A stretch of 64,000 nucleotides of DNA from UBA1067 sp050874585 (lineage in GTDB: Bacteria; Verrucomicrobiota; Kiritimatiellia; RFP12; UBA1067). Below the pieces are notes generated by a model, which did not search any database, was not told where the DNA came from, and saw nothing but the letters and a program-made list of their open reading frames with translations. The translations under genes and the position numbers were made by a program. The stretch lies in NCBI GenBank assembly GCA_050874585.1, contig JBNMKZ010000003.1, forward strand, positions 24,973-88,972, written 5' to 3'. Numbering within the stretch: position 1 is the stretch's first letter; the number at the start of each line of letters is the position of its first letter. This document shows positions 55,354 to 63,850 of this stretch, in pieces.

Positions 55354-56757
55354 ATGCAGATCATCACGATGTACCTGCGGGCGACGAGCGTCAAGGCGAC
55401 GCTCGTGGACGAGTGGAACCAGACGGTCTCCGCCCTGCCCGCGCTGACGAGGGGGCTTCGCGCCGAACTCGTCCTCAAGCTTCTCGACGAGAACGGCGAG
55501 GCGGTGAAGCCGGAGCGTCTCGCCTACGCCTCGTGGGACTTCGCGGTGGCGAACGACTGGGACGCGGCCACGAAGCCGCAGCTCCGGGTGACGGAGGGAA
55601 TCACGGTTACGGCGAACGAGGTCCACGTCCCGCTCACGGAGACGAACACGGAGGAGCTGATCGCCGCCTTGGGCAAGAACGAGCAGGCGCAGTTCGGCTG
55701 CGAGCTTGCGGGCTTCACGACGGGCGAGACCAACCCCGAGTTCCTGATCCAGTTCGACATCATCGTCCGCAACAGGCGGGCGGACGCGGGGACCGGACGG
55801 CCCGAGCCGGTCGGTGACGGCAGCTACACCGCCGCGCAGATCCGCGCCCTCTTCGCCGCGAAGAACGCGGTGCAGATTTCCGACGATGGCGAGACGTGGT
55901 ACGACGCCGATCCGTCCGTCGAGCCTCCCGAGACGGCGAAGTGGTACCGCTTCCGGAACACGCTCGTCGGCTACGAGTGGAGCGATCCGATCCCGCTCAT
56001 TCCGGGCAGGAAGGGCGACCGCTCGACGGTGGAGGTCGCGGGGACGGAAACGCTCCCGGCAGGCAGCCCTGCGGAGGTGACGAACGAGGGCGACGAACAC
56101 GACGCGAAGTTCCGCTTCAAGATCCCGAAGGGGCAGACCGGCACGGCGGCGACCATTGAGGTCGGATCGGTCGAGATGGTCCCGGCGGACCAGCCCGCCG
56201 AAGTACACAACTCCGGCACGACGGCGGCGGCAGTCCTCGACTTCAAGATCCCGAAGGGGCCGCAGGGCGAGACGGGACACGAGTCCTACCTCTACGTGGC
56301 CTACGCCTCGAAGTCGGACGGGACGGGCTTCTCGCTCGTCGCCGCCTCGGGTCTCAAGTACCGCGCCGAGATCCAAAGCGACGTCCCGATCGACAACCCG
56401 ACCCTCGCGGACTTCATTGGCGCGAAGTGGATGAAGTACCTCGGCGACGATTCGACAGTGTACGGCGACGTCCTCGTCGCCGATGCGGACACCTCGGTCG
56501 CGAAGGTCTCGCGGATCGTCTTCGAGAACGCGAAGATCCGCAAGGGGATCGACGGGGAGGTCATCGTAAATTTTAAGGACGCCGGGGTCACGGACGAGGA
56601 GTTCGACCGCTACGCCATCGTCAACGGGAGGACGCGCCTCTCGCCCTGGACGAACGGCGGTGGGAGTTCCTCCGCGCTCCCCGGCATGACCGTCGAGACA
56701 CACGCGGAGCCGCCCGCGCTGGCGGCGATAGAGAACTATTCAACCTTCATCGGATAA
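55354..56757 (+). CDS. collagen-containing tail fibre protein
   Basis: The 467-residue protein carries an N-terminal beta domain, then three blocks with GXY-like and GP-x-GETGH segments (IPKGQTGTAATIE, IPKGPQGETGH) typical of phage collagen-like fibres, each preceded by strands with a repeated AEVHNSGT or AEVTNEGD-like phrase. C-terminus: ENYSTFIG. It should trimerise and link the tip to the receptor-binding proteins downstream. Start is directly after the previous stop. Confidence 0.78.
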   Translation: MQIITMYLRATSVKATLVDEWNQTVSALPALTRGLRAELVLKLLDENGEAVKPERLAYASWDFAVANDWDAATKPQLRVTEGITVTANEVHVPLTETNTEELIAALGKNEQAQFGCELAGFTTGETNPEFLIQFDIIVRNRRADAGTGRPEPVGDGSYTAAQIRALFAAKNAVQISDDGETWYDADPSVEPPETAKWYRFRNTLVGYEWSDPIPLIPGRKGDRSTVEVAGTETLPAGSPAEVTNEGDEHDAKFRFKIPKGQTGTAATIEVGSVEMVPADQPAEVHNSGTTAAAVLDFKIPKGPQGETGHESYLYVAYASKSDGTGFSLVAASGLKYRAEIQSDVPIDNPTLADFIGAKWMKYLGDDSTVYGDVLVADADTSVAKVSRIVFENAKIRKGIDGEVIVNFKDAGVTDEEFDRYAIVNGRTRLSPWTNGGGSSSALPGMTVETHAEPPALAAIENYSTFIG

Positions 56758-56766
56758 AGGAGAGTA

Positions 56767-58836
56767 ATGCGATACTCGAACGTTGACTTCACCATCGTCT
56801 ACGTCGACCCCTCGCGGGGGACGGACGGAGACGGCACGACCCCGGCAACGGCGAAGAAGAACCTTCCCTCGACGGCGGCGGACTTCCGGAACAACACCTG
56901 CTACATTATCCGGCGCACCGCAGAGTCCTCGGCCTGCACGGTTCCGAACGGGACGAACAACAACCTCACGAACCTCCTCATCATGGGGATGCCGATGGCC
57001 TCTGACGCGATGTGGGAACTCGTCCCCGCAGAGGCGCGGACGGCGTGGGGCTCCGACACGGCGCAGTACGCGAACGTCCAGTCGACGGTCGCCAGCGGCT
57101 CGTTCCAGATGCCCTACGTCCAGCACTTCCTGCTGCACCGCGTGTACCTCTTCCGGGACGCGATCAACGCCGACAACTACATCTTCAAGTTCTACAACTC
57201 GTCGAGCTACATCGGCTGCTACTCGTTCGAGCACTGCAAGTTCGGCTCGAAGGGGATCAACCTCGACGTCTCGTCATACACGGGGGAACTCACCGCGAGC
57301 CGCTGCAAGTCCTACGTGTACATCTACTACGCGAGGATGGTGAGCATCTCCGACTGCACGATCAACCATGCGGTCACCGGGAACACGCAGAACGCGCACG
57401 GCATCTACGTCTACTTCGCGGACGTCATGAACGTCCAGGACGTGAGGGTGTACTCGGCGGCGTGGATCGACTACGGGCAGTACTACCCGCTCTACCTCTC
57501 GTCCAGCTCGTCGAAGGGGATCGAGTGCAACATCGTCAACGTGATGCAGACCGTCCGCCGGAACGGATCGGCGACGCACGTGCCGCTTCTTATGTACGTC
57601 CAGGGCTACGTCGCGATGAACGTCAGGAACGTCAAGGTGGCGACGGGCAGTCCGCTCTCCACGACGAAGCCGTCCGGCTACATGATCGACTACCCGATGA
57701 TGTACTTCGGAAGCTGCTGGGAGATGAACATGGACGGCGTGGACGTGTCGCTCACCGAGTGCTGGAACTGCAAGGCGGCGGTGCTGTCGATGAACCGCTG
57801 CTACGCCTCCTCCTACGTGCCGGGGGTCGCGAAGCCGATCAGGAACGTGAAGGTCGTGATGGCCGACGCGGCCGGCATCGGCGAGCCGATCACCTACGCG
57901 AACGCGCAGCAGACGGGCGACAGCTACGCGACCGTCGTACTCGACTTCGGCTCGAGCGATTGCAGCGTGTACGCGAAGGTCCCCTGCGTGGACGGGCTGA
58001 CCGTGAAGTCCTACCGGGGCAAGGCGCTCTACGGGAACAACATCCGGCTTACGGACGCGGAGATCGAGGGCGCGGTGTTCCTGCAGTATTCGGTCGCCGA
58101 CATCAAGTCGGTGAAGACGTGGTTTCCCGGAAGAGCGCTCCACGCGAGCTACGGGACGCACATGCGCGTCCGCAAGCTCACGTGCAACACGGAGAACCCG
58201 ACCTATCCGTACAACGAGGACCCCGCCGTCCACTCGACCTACAACGACAACGGCAGCGTCTTCGTCGACGAGTCGAATACGTCTCTCTACCCGATGACGG
58301 CGCAGTCGTCGAAGGCAAGCCACATCTACCAGGGGTTCGGGTGCAACAACGAGGGGGCGGAAGGACACTTTGCGTACCGCACGGCGAACTGTCTCTGCGA
58401 CACGTGGAGCGTTCACCGGCAGGGCGGCGGCGCGTCGGCCTTGAAGCTCTACAACAACGTCTGCACGACCGCCGATACGATGGTGCTGGGGCGGCGGCCG
58501 TTCAACGGGATGCAGCTCCTTCCGACCACAACGGGGCGGCACATCGTCAGGGCCTACATCGCCTTCAAGGGCTACGCGAAGCCCGCCGAGATGTACCGGC
58601 AGTTCTTCCTCTCGGTGCAGGTGGGCGTCCGGACGTACTACTCCACCTTGCACGGGCGGTGGTCGAACGACCTGACGAGCGTGTGGGTGAACGACACCGA
58701 CCTCACGCAAATGGTGCTGGAGCTGCCGATTGACATCGACGAGGTGAAGCCCGTCGACGTGCGGGTGTACTTCTCGTGGTACGCGGCGGGCGGATTCGTC
58801 TACCTTGACCCGGACATCAAACTTATGGGAGCGTGA
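56767..58836 (+). CDS. right-handed beta-helix tail spike
   Basis: A 689-residue protein. It opens with VDFTIVYVDPSRGTDGDGTTPATAKKNL, the usual beginning of pectate-lyase-like and tailspike helices. Repeated strands with Asn, Cys and Tyr (YIGCYSFEHCKFGSKGINLDV and similar) fill the core. The C-terminus is a jelly-roll-like region. It probably binds or cleaves a surface polysaccharide. No catalytic pair is proven. It overlaps a GTG of the next gene. Confidence 0.8.
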   Translation: MRYSNVDFTIVYVDPSRGTDGDGTTPATAKKNLPSTAADFRNNTCYIIRRTAESSACTVPNGTNNNLTNLLIMGMPMASDAMWELVPAEARTAWGSDTAQYANVQSTVASGSFQMPYVQHFLLHRVYLFRDAINADNYIFKFYNSSSYIGCYSFEHCKFGSKGINLDVSSYTGELTASRCKSYVYIYYARMVSISDCTINHAVTGNTQNAHGIYVYFADVMNVQDVRVYSAAWIDYGQYYPLYLSSSSSKGIECNIVNVMQTVRRNGSATHVPLLMYVQGYVAMNVRNVKVATGSPLSTTKPSGYMIDYPMMYFGSCWEMNMDGVDVSLTECWNCKAAVLSMNRCYASSYVPGVAKPIRNVKVVMADAAGIGEPITYANAQQTGDSYATVVLDFGSSDCSVYAKVPCVDGLTVKSYRGKALYGNNIRLTDAEIEGAVFLQYSVADIKSVKTWFPGRALHASYGTHMRVRKLTCNTENPTYPYNEDPAVHSTYNDNGSVFVDESNTSLYPMTAQSSKASHIYQGFGCNNEGAEGHFAYRTANCLCDTWSVHRQGGGASALKLYNNVCTTADTMVLGRRPFNGMQLLPTTTGRHIVRAYIAFKGYAKPAEMYRQFFLSVQVGVRTYYSTLHGRWSNDLTSVWVNDTDLTQMVLELPIDIDEVKPVDVRVYFSWYAAGGFVYLDPDIKLMGA

Positions 58837-58838
58837 TC

Positions 58839-59864
58839 ATGCGGTGCGGAAGATTCAGCATGAACGGATGCGAGAGGCCGTTGCATTGGAATGACGAGAC
58901 GGTCTTCGACGTCGAGTTCGTCGACTGGGAGATTCGCGAGAACTACTGCCAGCTCCAAATACAGGTCGGTCGGTTCGTCAACAAGTACGATTCAATCACC
59001 ATTGACTGGGGTGACGGCACGGTTGACCATCAGACCACCTATCTCGCGTGGCACAACTACACATCGGTCGGGAGGTACACGATCCGCATCGGGAGGGAGT
59101 GCCGGTGGTTCCGGGTGTGGGACTGCTACACGGTCACGAAGCAGGGACAGCCGCTCACCTCGCGTCCGCAGATGTGGCTTCACCACTGGAGCGACTGGCT
59201 CGAATCCGCCGAGGGATCGTTCTGCGGCTGGAGCAATTCCGCGCACGGCGGACTCAAGGGAACGCTCCCGCCGTGGGGGCGGTCGATCACCACGACCTAT
59301 TGCTGCTTCGAGTATTGCACGGACATCGAGGGAAAGTTCCCGGAGTGGACGGACGCGATCACCGACGCATGCGGCACATACAAACACTGCAAGCTCACGG
59401 GTCCGCTCCCGAAGTGGGGGAAGAACATCGAGCGGTGCGGCTTCTGCTACTACAAGTGCGATACCGTGGAGGGCCGTTTCCTGCCGTGGCCGGAGAGGTG
59501 CGTCGAGACGGCGTCCTGCTATTACGGCTGCACACGGCTCGTCGGCGACGTGCCGCCCTGGCCCGATTGCGCGAGCGAACTCTCGTACACCTACAAGGAC
59601 TGTCCGGGTCTCACCGGCGTGATCCCGCCGTGGCCGACGGCGGCGCATGATTTGAGCGGTTGCTACTCGAACTGCACCGGCCTTACGGGGGCGTGGACGG
59701 ACGATCCGGCGCTCCTCATGCCAGAGGAGAAGCTTCAGGACGGCTGGATGAACCGAAGCTACGACGTGGTGACGGGGTGTTCTGACGCGGTCCGCGCACT
59801 CTTTTGGGACGAGAACTGGGGCGGGACGATCCCGCGCCCGATCCCGTTGCCGACGGGAACGTGA
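58839..59864 (+). CDS. cysteine-ladder tail protein with WGDG/PKD-like start
   Basis: A 341-residue protein. The first 90 residues form a PKD-like strand set with IDWGDGTVDHQ. Residues 130-290 contain seven or more repeats of about 22 residues with the pattern Y-x-x-C-x-x-L-x-G-x-x-P-x-W, for example SCYYGCTRLVGDVPPW and CGTYKHCKLTGPLPKW. Cys positions are spaced for a ladder of disulfides. The end is PIPLPTGT. ATG at 58839 follows GGGAGC. It resembles BspA-like leucine-rich-repeat adhesins. It probably contacts the host surface. Confidence 0.7.
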   Translation: MRCGRFSMNGCERPLHWNDETVFDVEFVDWEIRENYCQLQIQVGRFVNKYDSITIDWGDGTVDHQTTYLAWHNYTSVGRYTIRIGRECRWFRVWDCYTVTKQGQPLTSRPQMWLHHWSDWLESAEGSFCGWSNSAHGGLKGTLPPWGRSITTTYCCFEYCTDIEGKFPEWTDAITDACGTYKHCKLTGPLPKWGKNIERCGFCYYKCDTVEGRFLPWPERCVETASCYYGCTRLVGDVPPWPDCASELSYTYKDCPGLTGVIPPWPTAAHDLSGCYSNCTGLTGAWTDDPALLMPEEKLQDGWMNRSYDVVTGCSDAVRALFWDENWGGTIPRPIPLPTGT

Positions 59865-59880
59865 CGGAAAGGAGAAGACG

Positions 59881-60135
59881 ATGAGAATCAACTGCTACGG
59901 GGAGCGCTGGGATGGCGCGACCTACGACAAGAACCCGCCAATCGAGCCGCTTGAAACCAAGACGTCCGGCGGCTCGACATACCTTCGCTTCGGCGAGGGC
60001 GAGAAAGTGCCGATCCACAGGCTCACGGTCGGCGAGGACGGTATCGTCCGGCGCGAGTGGGCATGGGGAGGGTGGGACGAGGCAGAGGGCCTCGACTACG
60101 TTCCGGCGACTGAAACGATGGAGGTGGAGACGTGA
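59881..60135 (+). CDS. small tail protein, first copy of a duplicated pair
   Basis: An 84-residue beta-rich protein. It opens MRINCYGERW and has VPIHRLTVGEDGIVRREWAWGGW, then ends in ETMEVET. The gene at 60548 encodes a clear relative (same order of the MQIDCYGF start, PIHRLDKD, WAYGRWEDAE and NETMEI end). It overlaps the next gene by four bases. Confidence 0.65.
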   Translation: MRINCYGERWDGATYDKNPPIEPLETKTSGGSTYLRFGEGEKVPIHRLTVGEDGIVRREWAWGGWDEAEGLDYVPATETMEVET

Positions 60136-60548
60136 AGGTGATCGTGTTCGACCAGTGGGACAAGCTGGTTGCGAAGTTCAAGGGCATCGCAACGGCGGCG
60201 ATGGACGAGAAGACGCAGTACGACATCGTTCGGCTCGAGCCGAGGGGCAGGCGCGTCCAGCTCGCCGACCGCTCGATGAACAACCTCGCCGTTTCCGGCG
60301 GGGCGACCGAAATCGTCATGCCGGACATCGAGCCTGGCAAGGCGCGTGACTTCATGCTGCGCGTCGAGGCGACGGGCGAGAACGCGCTGAAGTTCGAGGG
60401 CGCTGAGGCGTTCGAGGGCGAGGCTGACGCGCTTGAGCCGCCCGCCGATGGCGAGACTGCCGTGTACTTCTTCACCGAGACGGCGGCGGACATCCTGCTC
60501 GTCGCCCGCAAGGTAGTGACAAGGATCGAAACGGAAGGAGAGGGCTGA
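60132..60548 (+). CDS. small tail protein, second member of the first pair
   Basis: A 138-residue protein starting MKVIVFDQWDKLVAKF. It has a beta domain with ARDFMLRVEATGENALKF and YFFTETAADILLVARKVV. The same phrases, changed, occur in residues 25-130 of the product at 60812 and in the product at 63370. So it is one of three relatives. No motif of known function. Confidence 0.62.
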   Translation: MKVIVFDQWDKLVAKFKGIATAAMDEKTQYDIVRLEPRGRRVQLADRSMNNLAVSGGATEIVMPDIEPGKARDFMLRVEATGENALKFEGAEAFEGEADALEPPADGETAVYFFTETAADILLVARKVVTRIETEGEG

Positions 60549-60811
60549 TGCAGATTGACTGCTATGGATTCGAGGCGACGAGCCAGTTCTTCAAGAGGAA
60601 GGAGCTGGACGCGCACCTCATGAAGCGCGTGGAGGACATCCTGTACGTCTGCTTCTGCGGCGACGCGCTGCGCCCAATACACAGGCTCGACAAGGATGCG
60701 GACGGAAACATCCGCCTCATGTGGGCCTACGGACGGTGGGAGGATGCGGAGAGCCTGCATTACATCCCGATCAACGAGACGATGGAGATTCCCAACAAGG
60801 AGATAGCCTAA
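60548..60811 (+). CDS. small tail protein, second copy of the pair
   Basis: An 87-residue protein like that encoded at 59881: IDCYGF, PIHRLDKDADGNIRLMWAYGRW, then NETMEI. Its start overlaps the previous stop by one base (TGATG), and its stop is directly before the next ATG. It is the short partner of the 60812 gene, so the pair was duplicated as a unit. Confidence 0.63.
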   Translation: MQIDCYGFEATSQFFKRKELDAHLMKRVEDILYVCFCGDALRPIHRLDKDADGNIRLMWAYGRWEDAESLHYIPINETMEIPNKEIA

Positions 60812-61834
60812 ATGGACGTTCTGTACATTCCGCAGCTGGACGAGGGCGACGCGGGCGAGAGCCCGACCGCCGGACGCTACCGGCTCCTGAAGCGCGTACC
60901 CGAGGAGGGGTGCGTCGCGCTGACCGACCGCGCCGTGACGCGGATCGAGGTGGCGGCGACCGATCCGCTGAAGCTCACCGTGCCGCCTCTTGTCAAGGGC
61001 GCGATGCGTGACTTCTTCGTGCGGCTCGTCATCACCGCCGACGAGATCCCGGAGGTGACGTTCGCCGCCCCGGCGGGCGAGACGATCTCCTTCGAGGACG
61101 TGGACGAGGACGTGTTCAAGTGCGAAGTCGGCGTGAACGTCTACGCCTTCACCGAGACCGACCAGGGCATCTTCATCGTGAACCGCAAGATGGTGGACAT
61201 CGACATGGAGGTGGAGTTCGACCCCTGCGGCGGCGAGCTTGACGTGACGAAAAAGACCTACAAGCTCGGTGCGCAGTATTCGTCGCTGCCGAAGCCGACG
61301 ATGGCGGGACACACCTTCCTCGGCTGGTTCACGGAGTCGGAAGGCGGCATCGAGGTCAAGGCGACCGACCGCTGCAAGTCAGGGGTTGCGAAGCTCTACG
61401 CCCAGTGGGAGGTCTACGTCGATCCGTTCGTCGACTACATCTGCCCTGCGAAGAACCTCACGTTCTTCTCCGAGACGGCGGTTCCGTGGCGCATCGACAC
61501 AGGATCCTACTCGACTGCGCCTGGATCGGCCAGGAGCGGTACGATTGGCGACAACGGGCGCACCTCGCTCACGACGACGGTGCGTGGGAAGGGTACACTC
61601 TCCTTCAAGTGGCGGACGTCGTGCGAGTCGAGCTACGACAAGCTCCACTTCATCGTTGACGGCACGGAGGTTACGAACATCAGCGGCGAACGCAGCTGGG
61701 CGACCTACACGCGCACGTTCACGACCGACGGCTCCCACGCCGTCGAGTGGAGGTACGACAAGGACGCCATCGTATCGACCGGCAGCGACTGCGGCTGGAT
61801 CGACGATGTGGTCTGGACGCCGACGGGAGGCTAA
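60812..61834 (+). CDS. tail protein with InlB-type and jelly-roll adhesin domains
   Basis: A 340-residue protein in three parts: residues 1-130 relate to the product at 60132; residues 135-205 match the Listeria-Bacteroides (InlB/Flg_new) repeat, with PTMAGHTFLGWFTESEGG and KLYAQW; the C-terminal 110 residues form a jelly roll with LSFKWRTS, a DKLHFIVDG strand and the closing DCGWIDDVVWTP. The last two are typical of secreted bacterial surface proteins. A receptor-binding protein is likely, possibly a domain captured from the host. Confidence 0.75.
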   Translation: MDVLYIPQLDEGDAGESPTAGRYRLLKRVPEEGCVALTDRAVTRIEVAATDPLKLTVPPLVKGAMRDFFVRLVITADEIPEVTFAAPAGETISFEDVDEDVFKCEVGVNVYAFTETDQGIFIVNRKMVDIDMEVEFDPCGGELDVTKKTYKLGAQYSSLPKPTMAGHTFLGWFTESEGGIEVKATDRCKSGVAKLYAQWEVYVDPFVDYICPAKNLTFFSETAVPWRIDTGSYSTAPGSARSGTIGDNGRTSLTTTVRGKGTLSFKWRTSCESSYDKLHFIVDGTEVTNISGERSWATYTRTFTTDGSHAVEWRYDKDAIVSTGSDCGWIDDVVWTPTGG

Positions 61835-61837
61835 CCC

Positions 61838-62647
61838 ATGCAGATCGCATCGAGACAGCCGATTTGGAACCAGGGCGGTCGCGGCACGGTGGTCGAGGTC
61901 AACATGACCCCGACCACCGGGCTCAAGTTCCAGCTCGCCTATCACGCGACGCGCGGATCGCCGGTCGTGATCAACTGGGGCGACGGCGACAAGACCGAAC
62001 ATCCGTATCGCGACGGCGACATCCTCACCTCGCACAACTACCAGCTCTACGGGAAGTACAAGGTGACGGTCGAGGGCGTAAAAAGCATCGGCCTTCGCTT
62101 CCTCGACGGACAGCCGCAGTACTCCTACGACGCTGCGGTCATCTCCGTCGTGGACTACAGCGGGCAGATCGTCGGCAGCCAGTCCGCCGCCTTCAAGAAG
62201 GCGGTGAACCTCGAAAGGTACATCTGCCCCAACTGCCAATGGCAGGGGCAGCGGGACTTCGCCTACTGCTCGAAGCTCAAGGAGGTCGAGATCGGCATGA
62301 ACGGCATCTGCTACGATGGCACGTACCAGTATTGCACGTCGCTCGAGAAGTACACGACGCTGCGCACGAACACCTGCTGGAGCTACGTCTGGCAGGGCTG
62401 TACGAACCTGCGCGAGCTTCGGCTCGGCGCGGTGACGCAGTTCGCGACGCAGGACTTCGACAAGTGCCCGAACCTCATGGACATCTGGATCGACAACAAG
62501 ACCGTCGAGCAGATCAAGCAGGTCGCGTCCGTGGGAAACATCGTCGCGGGGTACGGCGCGAGGTTCCCCTGGAACGCAAATCCCAACTGCCGCTTCCACG
62601 GCACCAACGGCATCGTCCTCGGCAACGGGACGATCATTCACGAGTAA
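61838..62647 (+). CDS. tail protein with WGDG and BspA-like repeats
   Basis: A 269-residue protein. The N-terminal 90 residues are a PKD-like strand set with INWGDGDKTEH. Residues 125-235 have leucine-rich-repeat-like units (KAVNLERYICPNCQWQGQRDFAYC, SKLKEVEIG, TNLRELRLG). This resembles the 58839 product in design, with fewer Cys. It probably acts in adsorption. Three-base gap from the previous gene. Confidence 0.72.
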   Translation: MQIASRQPIWNQGGRGTVVEVNMTPTTGLKFQLAYHATRGSPVVINWGDGDKTEHPYRDGDILTSHNYQLYGKYKVTVEGVKSIGLRFLDGQPQYSYDAAVISVVDYSGQIVGSQSAAFKKAVNLERYICPNCQWQGQRDFAYCSKLKEVEIGMNGICYDGTYQYCTSLEKYTTLRTNTCWSYVWQGCTNLRELRLGAVTQFATQDFDKCPNLMDIWIDNKTVEQIKQVASVGNIVAGYGARFPWNANPNCRFHGTNGIVLGNGTIIHE

Positions 62648-62662
62648 GGAGAAGGGTCTCAA

Positions 62663-63184
62663 ATGAACACGAAGTACGGAAGGCTGGTAGACGGGCAGAT
62701 CGTCTACGCGCCGAACACCCTCGACACGGAGGACGGCAAGAAGATGAACCCCTCGGAGGCGAGCTACCTCGCCGCCGGGTGGAAGAAGGTGGTGGACGAG
62801 CCGCCCGCGCCGGAGGACGGATGCACCGTCGAGGTGTCCGGCTGGACGGAGGGGGAGGATACGCTCACTAAGGTCTACAAGCAGGTCGCGATGCCCGCGC
62901 CGCAGGGCGGCGGACAGGGCGGCGAGACGCCCCCCGCGCCGCCGCCCGTCGGCAAGCGCATCTTCTCCAAGCTGAAGCTCGTCGCCGCCTTGAAGGCCGC
63001 CGACAAGTGGGTGCTGGTGAAGACGTGGCTGGAGGAGAAGGCGTACTACGACTACTATCTCGCCGCGCAGGATTTCGCCGAAGACAACGACCTCTTCATC
63101 GAGGGTCGGAATGCCATCCAGGGCTACCTCGGAGTGAGCGACGAGTACGTCGAGTCGATCCTGTCCAGGTGCGTCGCGGACTGA
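62663..63184 (+). CDS. probable tail fibre assembly or tip protein
   Basis: A 173-residue protein that starts MNTKYGRLVDGQIVYAPNTL, a phrase of short tail-associated proteins in gut phages. It has a Gly/Pro-rich linker (PQGGGQGGETPPAPPP) and a helical C-terminus (LKLVAALKAADKWVLVKTWLEE). Follows the 61838 gene with a good ribosome site (AAGGAGAAGGGTCTCAA). The linker separates a binding part from a helical anchor. Confidence 0.65.
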   Translation: MNTKYGRLVDGQIVYAPNTLDTEDGKKMNPSEASYLAAGWKKVVDEPPAPEDGCTVEVSGWTEGEDTLTKVYKQVAMPAPQGGGQGGETPPAPPPVGKRIFSKLKLVAALKAADKWVLVKTWLEEKAYYDYYLAAQDFAEDNDLFIEGRNAIQGYLGVSDEYVESILSRCVAD

Positions 63185-63200
63185 ACGGAGGAAAAACACA

Positions 63201-63377
63201 ATGCAAGGCAATTCCTACTTTGAAGTGCTGGCCCGCATTGCGGCTGCAATGGAGGCGCAGGGCGGATTCCGCGACGGGCTCAAGGGCCAGCGGTTCGACT
63301 TCGCGACCGATGACGGTGTTCGCGCGGCGACGGCGGCGGTTGCCCGGCTTCTCGGGGCGGAGGTGGTCAATGCGTAG
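63201..63377 (+). CDS. 58-residue phage protein
   Basis: A small helical protein with ATG at 63201 after GGAGGAAAAACACA. It has GGFRDGLKGQRFDFATDD and an Ala-rich end. It overlaps the signal-peptide gene by eight bases. Too short for default gene calling. Function unknown. Confidence 0.6.
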   Translation: MQGNSYFEVLARIAAAMEAQGGFRDGLKGQRFDFATDDGVRAATAAVARLLGAEVVNA

Positions 63378-63849
63378 AGCCGTCCTCATCGCCGCCCTTG
63401 CGGCATTCGGCGTCGTGTTCGCGGCATCGAGACCCGATGTGGTCGTGAAGCCGAACGCCATCTACGCACGGCGCGGTTCGCTCGGGGCGAACGACTACGT
63501 GGCGACGAACGTCGCGCCGTGCGTCTCGGCCTATGCGATCCGAGAAGTGCGCGACGGGCGACTGCGCGACCGGGCCGTCAACGTTGCGACCGTCGATGGG
63601 ACGGAGGCGGAGTTTGCGCTCCCGTCCCGCCGCACGGTCGCAGGATTCGCGAGGGGGCTGATCGTGAGCGTGACGGCATCGACGAGCGCCGTCGTCCGCT
63701 TCACAGGGGCCAACTCGCTATACCGCAGCGACGGCGAGGACACGCTCTCGGTCGAGCCGGGGCTTAACGTGTTCTCGTTCATCGAAATCGGCGACGGGGA
63801 CTACATCGTCGAGGTGAGACCCCTCGTCCAAATCAGGGAGGGCAACTGA
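63370..63849 (+). CDS. secreted relative of the duplicated tail proteins
   Basis: A 159-residue protein. The N-terminus MRRAVLIAALAAFGVVFAA is a signal peptide or membrane anchor. The rest matches the 60132 and 60812 N-terminal fold: RDRAVNVATVDGTEAEF, VSVTASTSAVVRFTGA, then GLNVFSFIEIGDGDYIVEV. Export from the cytoplasm is unusual for a virion part, so it may act at the lysogen surface, for example to block superinfection. ATG at 63370 overlaps the previous stop by eight bases. Confidence 0.65.
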   Translation: MRRAVLIAALAAFGVVFAASRPDVVVKPNAIYARRGSLGANDYVATNVAPCVSAYAIREVRDGRLRDRAVNVATVDGTEAEFALPSRRTVAGFARGLIVSVTASTSAVVRFTGANSLYRSDGEDTLSVEPGLNVFSFIEIGDGDYIVEVRPLVQIREGN

Positions 63850-63850
63850 C

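Noticed and set aside
59840..59864. Sortase signal LPTGT at the C-terminus of the 58839 product
   Set aside because: It lies at the very end with no hydrophobic span and basic tail after it, so it cannot be a sorting signal.
61379..63211. Minus-strand open frame of 610 codons over the tail genes
   Set aside because: Shadow of three well-formed plus-strand genes.
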